Shown: positions 32,724-44,751 of the stretch, piece by piece | Position numbering within the stretch: position 1 is the first letter of the stretch | Layout of the letters: every line of letters starts with the position of its first letter | Notes under the pieces: model-generated | What the model was told of the DNA's origin: nothing | Databases searched by the model: none | What the model saw: the letters and a program-made list of their open reading frames with translations, nothing else | Program-made: the position numbers and the translations under genes | Origin: Lotus japonicus | Lineage: Eukaryota; Streptophyta; Magnoliopsida; Fabales; Fabaceae | Direction: 5' to 3' | Length of the DNA: 64,000 bases | NCBI RefSeq assembly: GCF_012489685.1 | Contig: NC_080043.1 | Span: forward strand, 59,170,289 to 59,234,288

Positions 32724-33864
32724 TCATATTTCATATTTTTTTTCCATCTGCTTTATCTCGATAAGTAGAGATACAATTAAAGTATGTATAAGTTTTCTGA
32801 TGAAGAAAAAAAAAGTAAAGTAAGTATGTATGAATTATTTTCCAAATTTAGAGTAAGGTTTACTCTAGGTCGTCTTGCTTGCTCATTATTTATTGGGCTA
32901 CCATAAGACCAATCCGTGTCTAAACTCGGATGAGTTATTCTTTGGCTAACTCATCTAATCTGCTCTTACAGTGCTCATTTAGTCGTGAAATATTTTGAAT
33001 GAATAATGTGACTTTGATATCTCTCCACCTTTATTTGGTGGAGAGAGAAAAAAAAAAGAATGACAATTTAAAGATATGATAGATGAAGTAATAGTAAAAG
33101 AAAAGAGAGATAAAGAGAGAATATAAGTGAAAATATAATCAAAGAGAAAATGAGGTGTTAACATATCATAACATCATTTTGAACCGAGCCGGAACAAATA
33201 AAATTGTGTCTAAGTTTTGTCCTAAAATGAAACATACCAACCAAATCTGATAGGCCAGATTTATAGCTGTGTGTCACTTTTGATTAGCTGCTGGTTGCAC
33301 AACTGCAGAAACAAATATTTCTTTATTTATATATAAAATAAAATAAAATAATCCTTTGCTTTCTTTCTCTTACAGCTAAAGTCATATCTCCACCCCTCTG
33401 ATCACAACATTTAAAGGTGCTGCAGAAAGAGGTGTGTATTTGTTGTTTTTCTGTTCATGAGAGCTCTATTTTTCATATTTAAGAAAAAAAAATTATTATT
33501 ACCAGTTTTCAATTTTGCAGCTTTTGCTTCTGCTAGTCTTTCCAGTTGAATTGATTGCTTGACTTTCAGAAACAGAAAACTCCTTGAAGAGAAAAAAAAA
33601 AAGCTATTTTTTCCACCACATTTTGTTTATATATTTTTTAAATATTTGATAAAAATTTATTGATATTTTTATTACTTAGCTGCAACTCACTACTTGTTCA
33701 CAGTTCAGAATCCAAGTTAAAGTTCTGAGTTGTCAAAACTCTAGATCTGAGTGAGTGAAGAGTGCTAAATTTGATGAAGAAATTTCAATTTCAACTTCAA
33801 CATGATTTGATGTGAAAAACACGCTAAGAAGAAGAACAAAGCAAGCTAGCTTCAATTCAATTCA
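32724..33864 (+). other. Upstream region of the bHLH gene
   Basis: AT-rich with A runs and a TATATAAAATA stretch at about 33330. The last 400 bp probably hold the promoter and 5' UTR. No start site can be fixed and no other gene is seen. Confidence 0.5.
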
Positions 33865-36374
33865 ATGGATTCAGATCTTCAGCAACAGCCACCACAGATG
33901 AATCCTTCACCTGGTTTAACACGGTATCGATCAGCACCGAGTTCATATTTCTCCGACATCATCGACCGCGAATTCTACGAGCACATTTTCAACAAACCGT
34001 CAAGTCCCGAAACAGAGCGCGTCTTCTCACGGTTCATGAACAGTTTCAGCGGCGGTGATGGTGGTGGCGGCGCGACGGCGGAAGAGGATCATCCACTGAA
34101 AATCTCAGCAGATTCAGTGAAACGAGAGCAGGATCAACAGGGAATGAACAATGAAGTTCTACAGAGTAGTACTGAGATTATCAATGATTATGGCAACTCT
34201 GTTCCTCATTCTCAACAGAGCTTTTACCAAAGCGCGGTGAAACCACCGTTGCCGAATCACTATCTTCAATCTGGTGGTGGTGGGAATGGCAATTCTGGTC
34301 TCATCAGACATAGTAGTTCACCTGCAGGACTGTTTTCTCAAATCAACATTGAAAATAGTAACTTCTCTGTCCACTTTATTCTGCTTTCAATTTTTTTTTG
34401 CTATTTTTGGTGAATTCTCCTTTTGTCTTACTTCTAGAGGGAGAAAAATGGGGTTAATTTTCCTGGAAAAGCATGAATTTCTAGATTTTCTTGTGTGGAA
34501 TTCTTGTTGCCCCTATTAAATAACTCTTTTAGGTAGCATACAATTTTAGTCTTTACTAATATGTGGATATTATATTTTATATTTTGTACTTCAAGTTCCA
34601 ACAAGTGAACAACTTGGTCAGGAAAAATAGAAAAACCTGATTGTGTTGGAACAGGTAGCTTGGGCTATTTGGGGGTATTAGGCTTCAATAAATTTGTCAC
34701 ATTCTTCATTTTTTATTTCCGGAGTCGCGTTCTGGCATCGAGAAGCTACTCGTATAAGCTTCTTCTTAGAATTGATTTTGACTTTAGAATCAATGGTAGA
34801 AGATTTTCCAAATATGCATGTATCATGAGTAGGTTTATAGGTTGTTTTAATGAGGTTATGAAAACTTTATTGGCAGTGGCAGGCTATGCTGGTGTGAGGG
34901 GCATGGGAACTTTGGGAGCTGTTAAAAATTCTCTTGAAGGAGCTAAATTTTCTAGTGCAAGGAGGTTGAAGAACCAACCAAACTACTCCTCAGGGATGAT
35001 GTCATCAATAGCTGAAATTGGGGACAGAGGCAATAGAGAAAATAATCCAGACAGTGAAGCTTTTGCTGAAGGAATTGGTAATGATTTCATCACAGGTTTC
35101 CCAGTTGGTGCTTGGGATGACTCTGTAATGATGTCTGACAATGTTAGTGGTCTGAAAAGATTTAGAGATGATGATGATGCTAAACCATTTTCTGGTTTGA
35201 ATGGAGCTGAGACTCGGGTAAAATATATACTCTTATCATGTTTGGATCAACTTATTTCTTCTCAGTATCAATTTTGTCACTCAGAAACTACTCATAAAAG
35301 CTTCTCCCTATAATTGATTATTTCTTTAGAATGAAAATTGTAGATCGATTTAACATGCTATCTAAGGCATTGGTCTGATCTTGTGTATTATAATTCCCGA
35401 TTGAAACGTCACTTGACATGATTTTATTGTGGTTGAACAGAATGAAACAGGAGGACAGTCTTCTTCTTTGGTTCATCAGATGAGTATGCCAAATACTTCA
35501 TCTGAAATGGCAGCTATTGAGAAGTTCCTGCATTTCTCAGATTCTGTTCCGTGCAAAATTCGTGCCAAGCGGGGTTTTGCCACTCACCCCAGAAGCATTG
35601 CAGAGAGGGTACACTTTATTCTAGCCAAATATTTGTCCTTTTGCTTTCTTATTCTTAACTGGATTCCTGATTGATTACTAAGTATTCAATCTGATTTCCT
35701 ACATCACTGTTCTTGATCTGGAAAGCAATCAAAGCATCAAATAATTTAGATACTCATAAGGCATGATCATTGAGCAAGTGGTGGGTATATATCCACAATG
35801 TTGTTGGTTTCTTTCTTTCCAATTTTTTATGGATATATTTGCGGAAATTGTCTTCAGGTTAGAAGAACTAAAATTAGTGAGCGTATGAGGAAACTACAAG
35901 ATCTGGTCCCAAACATGGACAAGGTAAGACTTTGACATAAAACACTGAGTGGATGTTCGATTTCATGATTTGCACTGAATCCAATGCATGTTTACTCAGA
36001 AGTTAAGACTTGTAACGTCTAACCAGAAGTGATTTTACCGTGGAAGCAAACATGCTATGAACTTGTATTGCATATACACCAAAGTGTTTGTGGATTATGG
36101 ATGCCAGAGGCATAATGTTGTTTCGCTTCCTTTGCAGCAAACAAACACAGCAGACATGTTGGACTTGGCTGTGGATTACATCAAGGACCTTCAAAAGCAA
36201 GCTCAGGTATTTTAAAAACATGACCTATCTTAATTCTCAACCATGACAAAATGTCATTTATCATTATGGATCATTTTACCCCTATCAGTCCCTTATTTTC
36301 TTCCCATATACATGCATGTTTAGACGCTTTCAGACTGTCAAGCAAAGTGTACATGTTCACACAAGCAGCAATAA
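33865..36374 (+). CDS. bHLH130-like: bHLH transcription factor, bHLH122/bHLH130 (FBH) group
   Basis: Six exons with GT-AG introns: 33865-34357, 34883-35217, 35441-35608, 35858-35923, 36138-36206, 36324-36374, giving 393 residues, close to the family size. The N-terminus has the group's G-L-x-R-Y-x-S-A-P-S motif; the middle has G-F-P-x-G-x-W-D-D and L-K-R-F-R-D. The bHLH domain spans exons 3-5: basic region R-S-I-A-E-R-V-R-R keeps Glu and the last Arg for E-box contact but has Arg where many G-box binders have His, then helix 1, loop and helix 2 (D-M-L-D-L-A-V-D-Y-I-K-D-L-Q). It acts in the nucleus. Arabidopsis relatives (FBH3/FBH4) activate CONSTANS, and bHLH122 acts in drought responses. The last exon is short, ending K-Q-Q. 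The gene looks intact. Exons were placed by splice signals and phase, not transcripts. Confidence 0.93.
34737..34860. repeat. Diverged MITE-like repeat in bHLH intron 1
   Basis: Contains AGAAGCTACTCGTATAAGCT and TTTAGAATCAATGGTAGAAG, which resemble parts of the repeats at 35236 and 54022. No clean ends or duplication. A decayed copy is likely. Confidence 0.5.
35236..35360. repeat. MITE-like repeat in bHLH intron 2
   Basis: Starts CATGTTTGGATCAACTT and continues with ACTACTCATAAAAGCTTCT, matching the left half of the element at 54022-54312. The right end cannot be defined. Confidence 0.55.
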
Positions 36375-37400
36375 TAATGGCAAAGAGGGAGCTGCCAATC
36401 TCCCATTGTTGACTTATGTTTAGTCTCTGTACAGATTTGTAATAATTTGGTTCAAAGAAGCTAGAATCTAGATTAGCTTTCCTCTGTTGCTGCACATGAT
36501 AGAATTATTTGCCCCTTCTTGTATTAAAGAAAAGGGGATGAAGATAAATTTATTCAACGGTTGTTGAGGCAAGGAAGAAAATTGGTCTATGAAAAATTGA
36601 GTTTGATGGCATATAAGCCAAGCAGGTACAAAAGTCTTATGTCTTGTGTAAACGCATTCAAGCCTCAAATTAAGGGCATGAAAACTAGTGAACGATATGC
36701 TTCTTTCAAATTGAATGGCATAGGACACATGATGGGGCCCCGAAACAGACACAATTTTGTTGGTTATAAGATGGGCATGTGTGAGATTTTCACTTTCCTG
36801 TTTAATGTGTGTTTGAACACTAGTTGAGTGTAATCCGAACAAACTTTCATATCAATTCATAAGAAGAGTTATGTTCAATTTTCGCAATCGTGGTGAGTAT
36901 TAACTTCGTTTTTCATTGGTGTCGATAGATATTCAAACATAGCTTTAATATATTTTTCTATTTTCTTTACTAAATCAAGGTAAAGCTGTGGGGTTCATTA
37001 TCTCAAGCCATTTTTCACGGTGGTTCTGTACTGGCATGAGGGTTGTCCAATTTGGATTTGACTGCTCTAGTTTGATAAATGATGACCCCAATGATAGAGA
37101 TGCGACTTGTAAGCGATACCACACGTTTGCTTAGCCACTATAAACTAGTTGTTTCTTACTATTAGCGGTTAAGGGAAGGAAACTTAAAGACTAAATAGTG
37201 AGATGAAAGGACTAGTTATAGTGCCACACACTCACACTCCACGTACCTTTGCCTATAAAAAAAAACACTCCACGTCCTTTTTCTTGTTAGTTTTTTGTGG
37301 CCTGTCAGTGAGTCTATCCTCCCAATTGTCATCATGATAATCAACATGAATAACAAAATAGTTTGATTGGTTGTTATCCATGGATGATGATACTGGAAAG
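36375..37400. other. bHLH 3' flank and intergenic DNA
   Basis: Probable 3' UTR followed by non-coding AT-rich DNA. Open stretches on either strand near 36470-36840 have no family features. Confidence 0.55.
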
Positions 37401-38935
37401 TTTAGGATAGAGTAAAATACACTCACCTCCCTCAAGATTTGCAAGAATGACACTCCACCCCATTCTTTTTAAAAATCTACACTCCACCCCATTTTTTATA
37501 AAGGCAAAATTTAGTGACAAAAACAAATTCGTCACTACTAAAAACTAATTACTAATTAGTAAAAATTTAAATAAATTTAATGCATATACACTATCATACA
37601 TTAATTTATGAAAATAATTTTACTGAATTAAATTTAAAAAAATCATCCACTCTGTCTGTTAAGTCCACGTCTCATCTATCTTTAAATCATATTTCTCACC
37701 ACAAACGGCCACCACCAAGCCTTTACTCCCTTTAACACGGCTCCACTGTCCCACAATGTGAAACCCCATGGCACCACCATGCCTCAAAGTTTTGTTGCGA
37801 CCTGAACCCCAAAACGTGAATCGCACATCCCTAAAGCCACTTGTTCAACTACTTCTTGTGAATTTCACCCCTTTAAGTTGTAAGCGAACGCTTTGTTGGT
37901 CTAAGATATTGTTGGATTTTGTTAAAAACGATGATCCACCGCCTCGTTGGGCTCTAATAACCTCAGATCCACTTCATATTTTCATAATTTTGTTTCTCTA
38001 TTTTCTTCACTCATTTGTGTTGCTTTTTTGGCCTATAACTCAATTTTGAAAATTGGAGGTATAAAGAGATTATTTTGATTAAAAATGAATTATTATCAAA
38101 TATGAAAACACAAGCATGTTTCACTATGTTCGAGATATGGTTTGTAAATCGGGCAGGTGTGCTATTGCATAATTTGCATTGTGAATTTACGGAGGAAAAA
38201 CGCGATTGAGAGAATGAGGAGGATTGTGATGTTTTCATTTTTAAATTTATTGGATTATATTGAATTTTTTTTTGAAATTATTGATTAACAATTTAAATAA
38301 TAACTAATTATTAATGAAGAATATTTTTCGTCACTAAATTTTCCTCTATATAAAATGGGGTGGGATGTAGATTTTAGATAAGAATGGGGTGGAGTGTAAT
38401 TTTAACAAACCTTAAGGGGGGTGAGTGTACTTTACTCTTTAGGATAAAGATGGATGGACACCTCTATGTATAATTCTAAATAAGAGAAAAGTGATAGGAA
38501 TAGACAAGAGAATTGAAATATATAATTGGCGATGAAGTGTGATTAAGAGAGAAATAAATGAATGAACTATGGATATGAGATGGATGTATTGCTAAGGTTT
38601 GTAAAAATCAGGATTGAAAATTTTAGTGGGTTTCGACTTTAGACCTTTGTTGTAAAAATTGGCTTTGAATATATAGAATTTATTTTGGTAAAGTAATTAT
38701 AGAAATAAAGAAAATTTATTGAAGAACATGGATTTTGATTAGGTGTTATCCATGGATGGTGAAACAGGAAAGTTTAGGATAAAGATGGATGGACATCCCC
38801 TTAGACCGTGTATAATTCTAAAGAAGAGAAAAGTGATTGAAATATATAATGGGGCCACATTGGAGTGTGTGAATCATTGTTGTAAAAATTTATTCCGAAT
38901 ATATTATTAATTTTGGTAAATTGATGATAGTAAAA
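37362..38935. repeat. Local tandem duplication, one arm split by the MULE
   Basis: Arm A is 37362-37409 plus 38438 to about 38700. Arm B is about 38732-38935. Shared landmarks in order are TGTTATCCATGGATG, GGAAAGTTTAGGATA, AAGATGGATGGACA, TATAATTCTAAA-AGAGAAAAGTGAT and TGTTGTAAAAATT...GAATATAT. Arms differ by small indels, so the duplication predates the MULE insertion. Confidence 0.75.
37410..38437. mobile_element. Mutator-like non-autonomous element
   Basis: The 1028-bp element starts GAGTAAAATACACTCACC and ends with the inverted form. Terminal repeats continue through ACTCCACCCCATT for about 100 bp. An exact 9-bp duplication TTTAGGATA flanks it (37401-37409 and 38438-38446). Both ends contain repeated ACTCCACCCCATT blocks. 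The inside (about 37680-38040) has no recognised coding capacity. A tandem copy of the flanking DNA near 38755-38790 holds one uninterrupted TTTAGGATA, confirming the boundaries. Confidence 0.92.
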
Positions 38936-40159
38936 TAGAATATGTTTAATTGTTACTGTCAAAAAAAAAAAGAATATGTTTAATTGTTTAGATTATTTTA
39001 AATGCAACTATGAAATTTCATAGTTGATTATGAGCTATTATAATTGACTTTGGAGAATTTTTTACCGTGAGGGCGGGGATGGTTATGAAAATTCCTTTGA
39101 GAAATAATTTGAGGACTATGATGGGGCAATGATATAATTGTGATATCATTTATGATTTTAAAATTTATTGCATAAGGGATGGTGAGAAACATGAATGAGA
39201 TAGAAATTCAGTCCACCACAAAAATTGGAAATGAGAAAAGGACATGAGAGGGATGCGGGGACGGAAAGTGCACCCGCCTTCGCCCGGCGGGTGCCATCCC
39301 TATGCTTTTTTATTTTTTGGTCAACCCCTATGCTTTATGTACAACAAAAGAAAATACACTATTGATGTGTAGATGGTTTTGGGCTGATGGAGTTGGAAGT
39401 TATATGCCTTTACATTAAAGAGAGAAAGTTAGGATTGATATGGCAGGCACAGCTGGAAGCTGTGGAGAGGAGGCTTTGGGCCAAAGTGTGGGGTACAAAT
39501 CCATTTAAGTGAAGAACAAGTCACAGATAATGTCATAGCGCTGCTAAAGTTACCCTAAACGCTAAGTAAATGTGATAAATGATAGTTAATGCCCCCGGCC
39601 ACCGCCCAGTTAGCGACCCTATAACTGGAAATAACTGACAGCAAAATGAAAGGTTAAGAAGAAGGGTGCATTAGATTTATTAGACAGACCCTACTCCAAG
39701 CTACAAGTTAGAAAACAAAACAATAAAATTGAAATTTGTAGGTAGTGAACCTCACGGAGACACGAGGTTGGTTAACCTTTTTTCCCAAGAGGGGACCTTC
39801 CTATTATTTTCACTACTTAACGTGAAGTCTTTGGCGTCTACTATTATTCACAAAATGTCTTTTTCAATGCTTCATATTCACATGGGGATAGGATGCACTA
39901 CAACTTGCAATGCTTTCTTTAATATCCCTCTTTATAATCTCCCTTCAGGGGATGGGACTGAACTTGGTAAAGCAAAGCACAAGCACTGCACGCACCAACT
40001 AAAAAGAGTTTGAATATTGTAGCCATATTTAAAAAGCTACTTCAAAAAAAGGTTACACTTTGTTATTATTTGTTATTATATTAATATTAACATTATCTCA
40101 TTTGATGATCTAATAAAAATATTAAAAAATGAGACTGAAAATAAAAGTTAATATTACAA
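38936..40159. other. Intergenic DNA
   Basis: No supported gene. A G-rich stretch at 39240-39300 (GCGGGGACGG...CGCCCGGCGGGTG) resembles ends of hAT-like repeats, but no pair was found. A 94-codon open stretch at 39729-40013 has no recognisable features. Confidence 0.55.
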
Positions 40160-42545
40160 TTTTTTTTTGATCAATGATTTCTCATATATAGAAGAGTGGG
40201 CCTGGCCCAAGAAAGGGAAAAGACCCAAAGCAACCAGACTTACAAGGCAAGGGATACAAGCACGTGGTACAGACCTTGAATGCTGGGCAAGACTCAATAA
40301 TTGAGACAAGACATATAAACTAACAACCATAAAAGTGTCCTTCCCATTAAAAGAGAACCAGCTAATTAGGAAGGGGAGTTAACAGAGAGAGAGAGGAGAG
40401 GAAGAGAGGCAAAACTACTATCAACAACTCTCTTAACACAAAAAGGAGAAAAAGCTCAAGGCGGATCCGGAGGATTGGATCTCTCATCTGCAACTCCTGA
40501 CTCCCTCCTAGTAGAAGCAACTATGTTCCTGTTGATGATGGTGGAGAGTTCATGTGGCAGGTGTACGCACCAGTGGGGAGGAATAGATCTGCACAAAGCC
40601 AACCTAGCTAGCACATGTGCACATTCATTCCCCTCTCTGTGAGTCCAGCTGAGGATCCAATTAGGGAAGTCAAGTTTGCACTTCCGAATATCCTTAACTA
40701 TGGCTAGAATTTCCCCTTTCTCCCTCTGCTCCCTGCAAGCTTCAATTAGGCCCAGATTATCCGCTTCAAAGACCACCCTATCCAGGTTAAGGTTCATAGC
40801 TGCAAATACCGCCTCTCTAAGAATGAGGGCCTCTGCTACTAGAGCTGAGGCAGCATGCAATTGCCTATGGTTTCCCCAAACAAAACACCCCTTATCATCC
40901 CTGAAGATGTAGCCCCCTGCAGCCTTGTTACCAACCCGAAGGAACCCTGCATCCGTATTACATTTCAGAAAACCACGGTGGCCTTGTCCAGTGTCTAATC
41001 CCTCGGTTCACAGGGCCTCCAGATCTGGCTAGGGACTCTGTAGTTGTTTCATGGAGGAACTCCTTGCTTGCCTCAGCAGCAAGGTTTAGACAGAGCACGG
41101 GGTTAGGTCTCTCACCTCTGAAGGTGCCGTTGTTGCGCATCTTCCACACACCCCAGAGAAGGAAGCCCAGGTAAGAGATAAGCTACTCAGAGCCAGACTC
41201 CAGATTGCTCAGTTGGGACAGCTTTGCTTCCAACCATATAGGCAGAGAAAGGATTGAGGGATCTGGGGCAAGTTGGAAGAAACTCCCAAACCAAACAGGC
41301 CGAAGCCAAGGGCAGTGGAGAAAGACATGCACTGCATCCTCTCTCGGGGCTTCACAAATGGGGCAGGAAGTCTCACTCACACAATGTCTTCTTCTCAGGT
41401 TAACTTTGGTTGGGAGGGCTTCATGCATGATCTTCCATAAGAAAACTTTGATCTTGTGAGGGATCCGGGCACTCCAGATGCTTCTCCAGCACTCCTTAGA
41501 GGGTTCACTAGAAGTGGCACCACGAGGCTCTTCCAGTTTCTGGGACCTAGCTTGCATATACCCAGATTTAATGGTGTACTGGCCAGAATCTCTGTAGGGC
41601 CAGAAAATGTAACACCCCGATTTCGGTGGCGTCACTTTAGTAACCAAAAGTAAACTTAATGCGGAAAAACGTGAAATATTTTTTTTTCGATAATAACTAA
41701 GACAAGACTGAATTAAATAAAACCCAAAAGCGAAAAGTAATAGAGCTAATATACCATATATAAACAGCCCCCGCTGTAAGTAACAACCTCGTCACGAGTA
41801 ACCTCCAGTGACGGAAAGAAAAGTGTAGCGCCCGAAGGCAAAATGTACAAACCAAATCTAAAGGTAAGTGTCCGCAACACTATCCCTCAAAACTGAGAAT
41901 AAGCTGGCCCATCGGCTTGAAACAAGACCTCCTAAGTCCAATCAACTCTCTGTGATTCCCGTAAAGAAACCACACAAAAAGCTATAGGTGGGAAACTACC
42001 CTGTCCCCAAAGAAAACAAATGATGTTCAGAGCTAAGACTCTACTCCTACACTAATCCCATCTTGAGGAGCTCACACCAGCACTAAAACCTACATGCTAG
42101 CATGATCGTCGTCCGAATTCGAAATCCAGAACGACCTAGTCTATGTACACCATCCGTCATCCTCTCGCTACCGCGACGCGCTCCTGTTCCAGCATCCCAA
42201 CCTAGTTCCCCCCGAAGGGTGAACCATGGTGAACCAATCCGCAATATTCATCTGACAAAAGGCGTTGTCCGCCAAAACACACACAGAAGACGCGAGGGTC
42301 AACTCTAAAGAACTATGTAGATAATAAACCCAATAGGTACAATTAATAGATAGCCACTTAGGCTTATAACTAGAGATATCATTCCTAGGGTTGCATGTTC
42401 CACAAAATCATAACGACAATAATAACAATTAGCATGTTCCAAGTAAGTTTATCAAATAGCAACCACACTCATCAACTAAGTCAGTATGCATGTTGCGTGA
42501 TATGTATGCAGGTTAACCTAGTCAACCAATATGCAATCCGGAACG

Positions 42546-42770
42546 GATGGACATCAACGGATCAATCCTAGCACCAGCAACGGTGGGACCATTCTGCCCG
42601 GGTGCCTCTTACACCAAACATAGGTATGGACATCAAACGAGTCAATCCTAGCACCAGCAACGGTGGGACCATTCTGCTCGCGTGCCTCTGGGATGGACAT
42701 CAACCGGATCAATCCTAGCACCAGCAACGGTGGGACCATTCTGTCCGCGTGTCTCTTACACCAAACCAAG
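42546..42770. repeat. Tandem repeat in the solo LTR, 67-79-bp unit
   Basis: Three copies begin near 42546, 42625 and 42692. Each contains ATGGACATCAA, CAATCCTAGCACCAGCAACG and GTGGGACCATTCTG. The middle copy is shorter. Confidence 0.85.
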
Positions 42771-43147
42771 GTAGCCAGATCAGCCGTAACCCGTAGGTCT
42801 GCCATTTCGGTCTGCTACAAGAGACGTCTACAAACGCTCTTTCACGGCATTCCGGGTCTTATGACCATTTTGGAATCCGACGAGGTCCAGAGTACGTCCT
42901 GTGTTAATACCCCATTAATGTTGCATGAATGCAGGATGATTAGTCAAACAACGTCTCCGTCCTCACTCGACACGTCGCCACGTGTTCTAGGTAAATTAAA
43001 GTCTCTAAAATCTTACCCTAAGGCAAAGTCGATTCTGCGACAAAAGACACACTTCACAACACACATCGCTGCTCCAACAGCACAAGAGTATCACATACTC
43101 GGGAACTAACGGTTCCCCGGACTTATCCCCAGGATAGCCCCACAACA

Positions 43148-43226
43148 AAGCTGCTCCAACAGCACAACAACCAACGCTGCTCCAACAGCACAACAACAAA
43201 CGCTGCTCCAACAGCACATCAACAAA
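43148..43226. repeat. Short tandem repeat in the solo LTR
   Basis: Three tandem units of about 28-30 bp containing GCTGCTCCAACAGCACA, with a fourth isolated copy at 43067. Confidence 0.8.
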
Positions 43227-44740
43227 CTCAACACTTGGATCCGACGACACTTCTCGTTTTCCAAAACTATGATTTTCATCCAAAGCCTCCTTTCGAGATT
43301 ATTACCCTTACTTAAAGATTTAGAGGTTGTTTAATGTCTTATGAATTTTCTTTTCAAAATAATATCCTTTTTAGTCTTATCGCAATTCCTATAAGTTCTC
43401 GGGATCTTCGAATCCCCAAATGACTCCAGAGAATGTCTCGATCCATAAACCCTATACAAGACCCGAACCTCGTTCGTCCTATCAAACTTTCTCAAAACTC
43501 TCAAAATAAAATCGGCATGACCTGCCCGCTATTCTCACCGTTCAGAATCTCAGATTCCAGCACAGAGCATATTTAAATCATCACAATCAACAACATGTCA
43601 TATATCAATAAATCGCATCATAAACACTTAGCACTTAGCATATAAAGCATGCACCACACATCCTAGATTACCCACATAGCACATAGCATGTAAGACAATC
43701 TCAAAAACATTCAGTAGATGAATCATCTACATTGTCAGCCGAAACCTCAGAAAACATTTTCCAATCACGCACAATTCCAGTGCATAAACAGTAAACAATG
43801 TCGAAACATCGACCCTAAGCATTAACTAGAGATTCAGTGAGAAGCCCTCACCTGAAAGTTCTCCAGAATGATCAACTAGTGCTTCCTCGCACTCAAAGTG
43901 TTGGTCCTCGGGGAAATCCTCGAAAACACCTTTATAATAAAATCACAGAATACTATAAGAATCTATCGGAAACTAAGCTATCGATACTTACTAAGGTTAC
44001 TTGAAGTAATCTATACTCTAAGGTACGATAATCTAGCGCGAAAAGACAAGTTTTCGGAAAAGGAAATTTCCTCCTCCTCCTCTAATAGGCTCGGCCACTT
44101 TTCACAATTAAGGGGCTCGATTTTTCTTCGATCAAACTTGGTTCCTATGCTTTCATAAGCCGTAACTAAGGGTATTCTGAACTCGGAAAAATTATCGGAT
44201 CAAAAACTGTCGCAGGGGTATTTTGGTCATGATTTTTAACTTAGGATTTTCAAAACTGAAATCCCAAAAATAAAATTTTGCAGGGACGTCACCAACGACG
44301 TTTATGACAACTAATCCTACTAACACTAAGCTAAGGCGATAGTTTTTAGCCTAAAGGTTGAAGCTTTACCTCAAAAACTCCAAAAATGGGTATTTTAGGT
44401 TCAAATTGATTCCGGCGGAATTCCGGCGACATAACGGAAAATCTAATCCGGCAGAAGTGATCTTGGGCACATATAGAAGAGGTTTAGAATCAGAAATGAA
44501 AGATTCAGGATAGTTTTGCAAAAACCCATAAACTATCCGCTCAGAAAACTCTACAGAAAAGCTATGGAAAAAGCGATCCGAGGTAAGGATTAGCGACTAT
44601 ACCTCGAAGCCTTGAAGTAGCAACTGATTGATCGACGATCAAGCAAGTAATGAAGAAAAGCTCTTCTTCCTCTTCCTTCTATGGAGCTCGCGGCCTTGGA
44701 GAGAAAATGGAGGAGTTTTGTGTTTTTTTCTCACTTGCTT

Positions 44741-44751
44741 GCTATATATAG
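44741..44751 (-). promoter_or_regulatory. TATA box of the solo LTR (minus strand)
   Basis: Minus strand CTATATATAGC, followed downstream by a GA-rich leader-like sequence. It could start transcription leftward across the LINE remnant. Confidence 0.45.

Noticed and set aside
39729..40013. 94-codon open frame
   Set aside because: No recognisable motif, intergenic composition, no supporting context.
43067..43226. Spaced short repeats resembling a CRISPR array
   Set aside because: Plant nuclear context; units are tandem with similar spacers inside an LTR.
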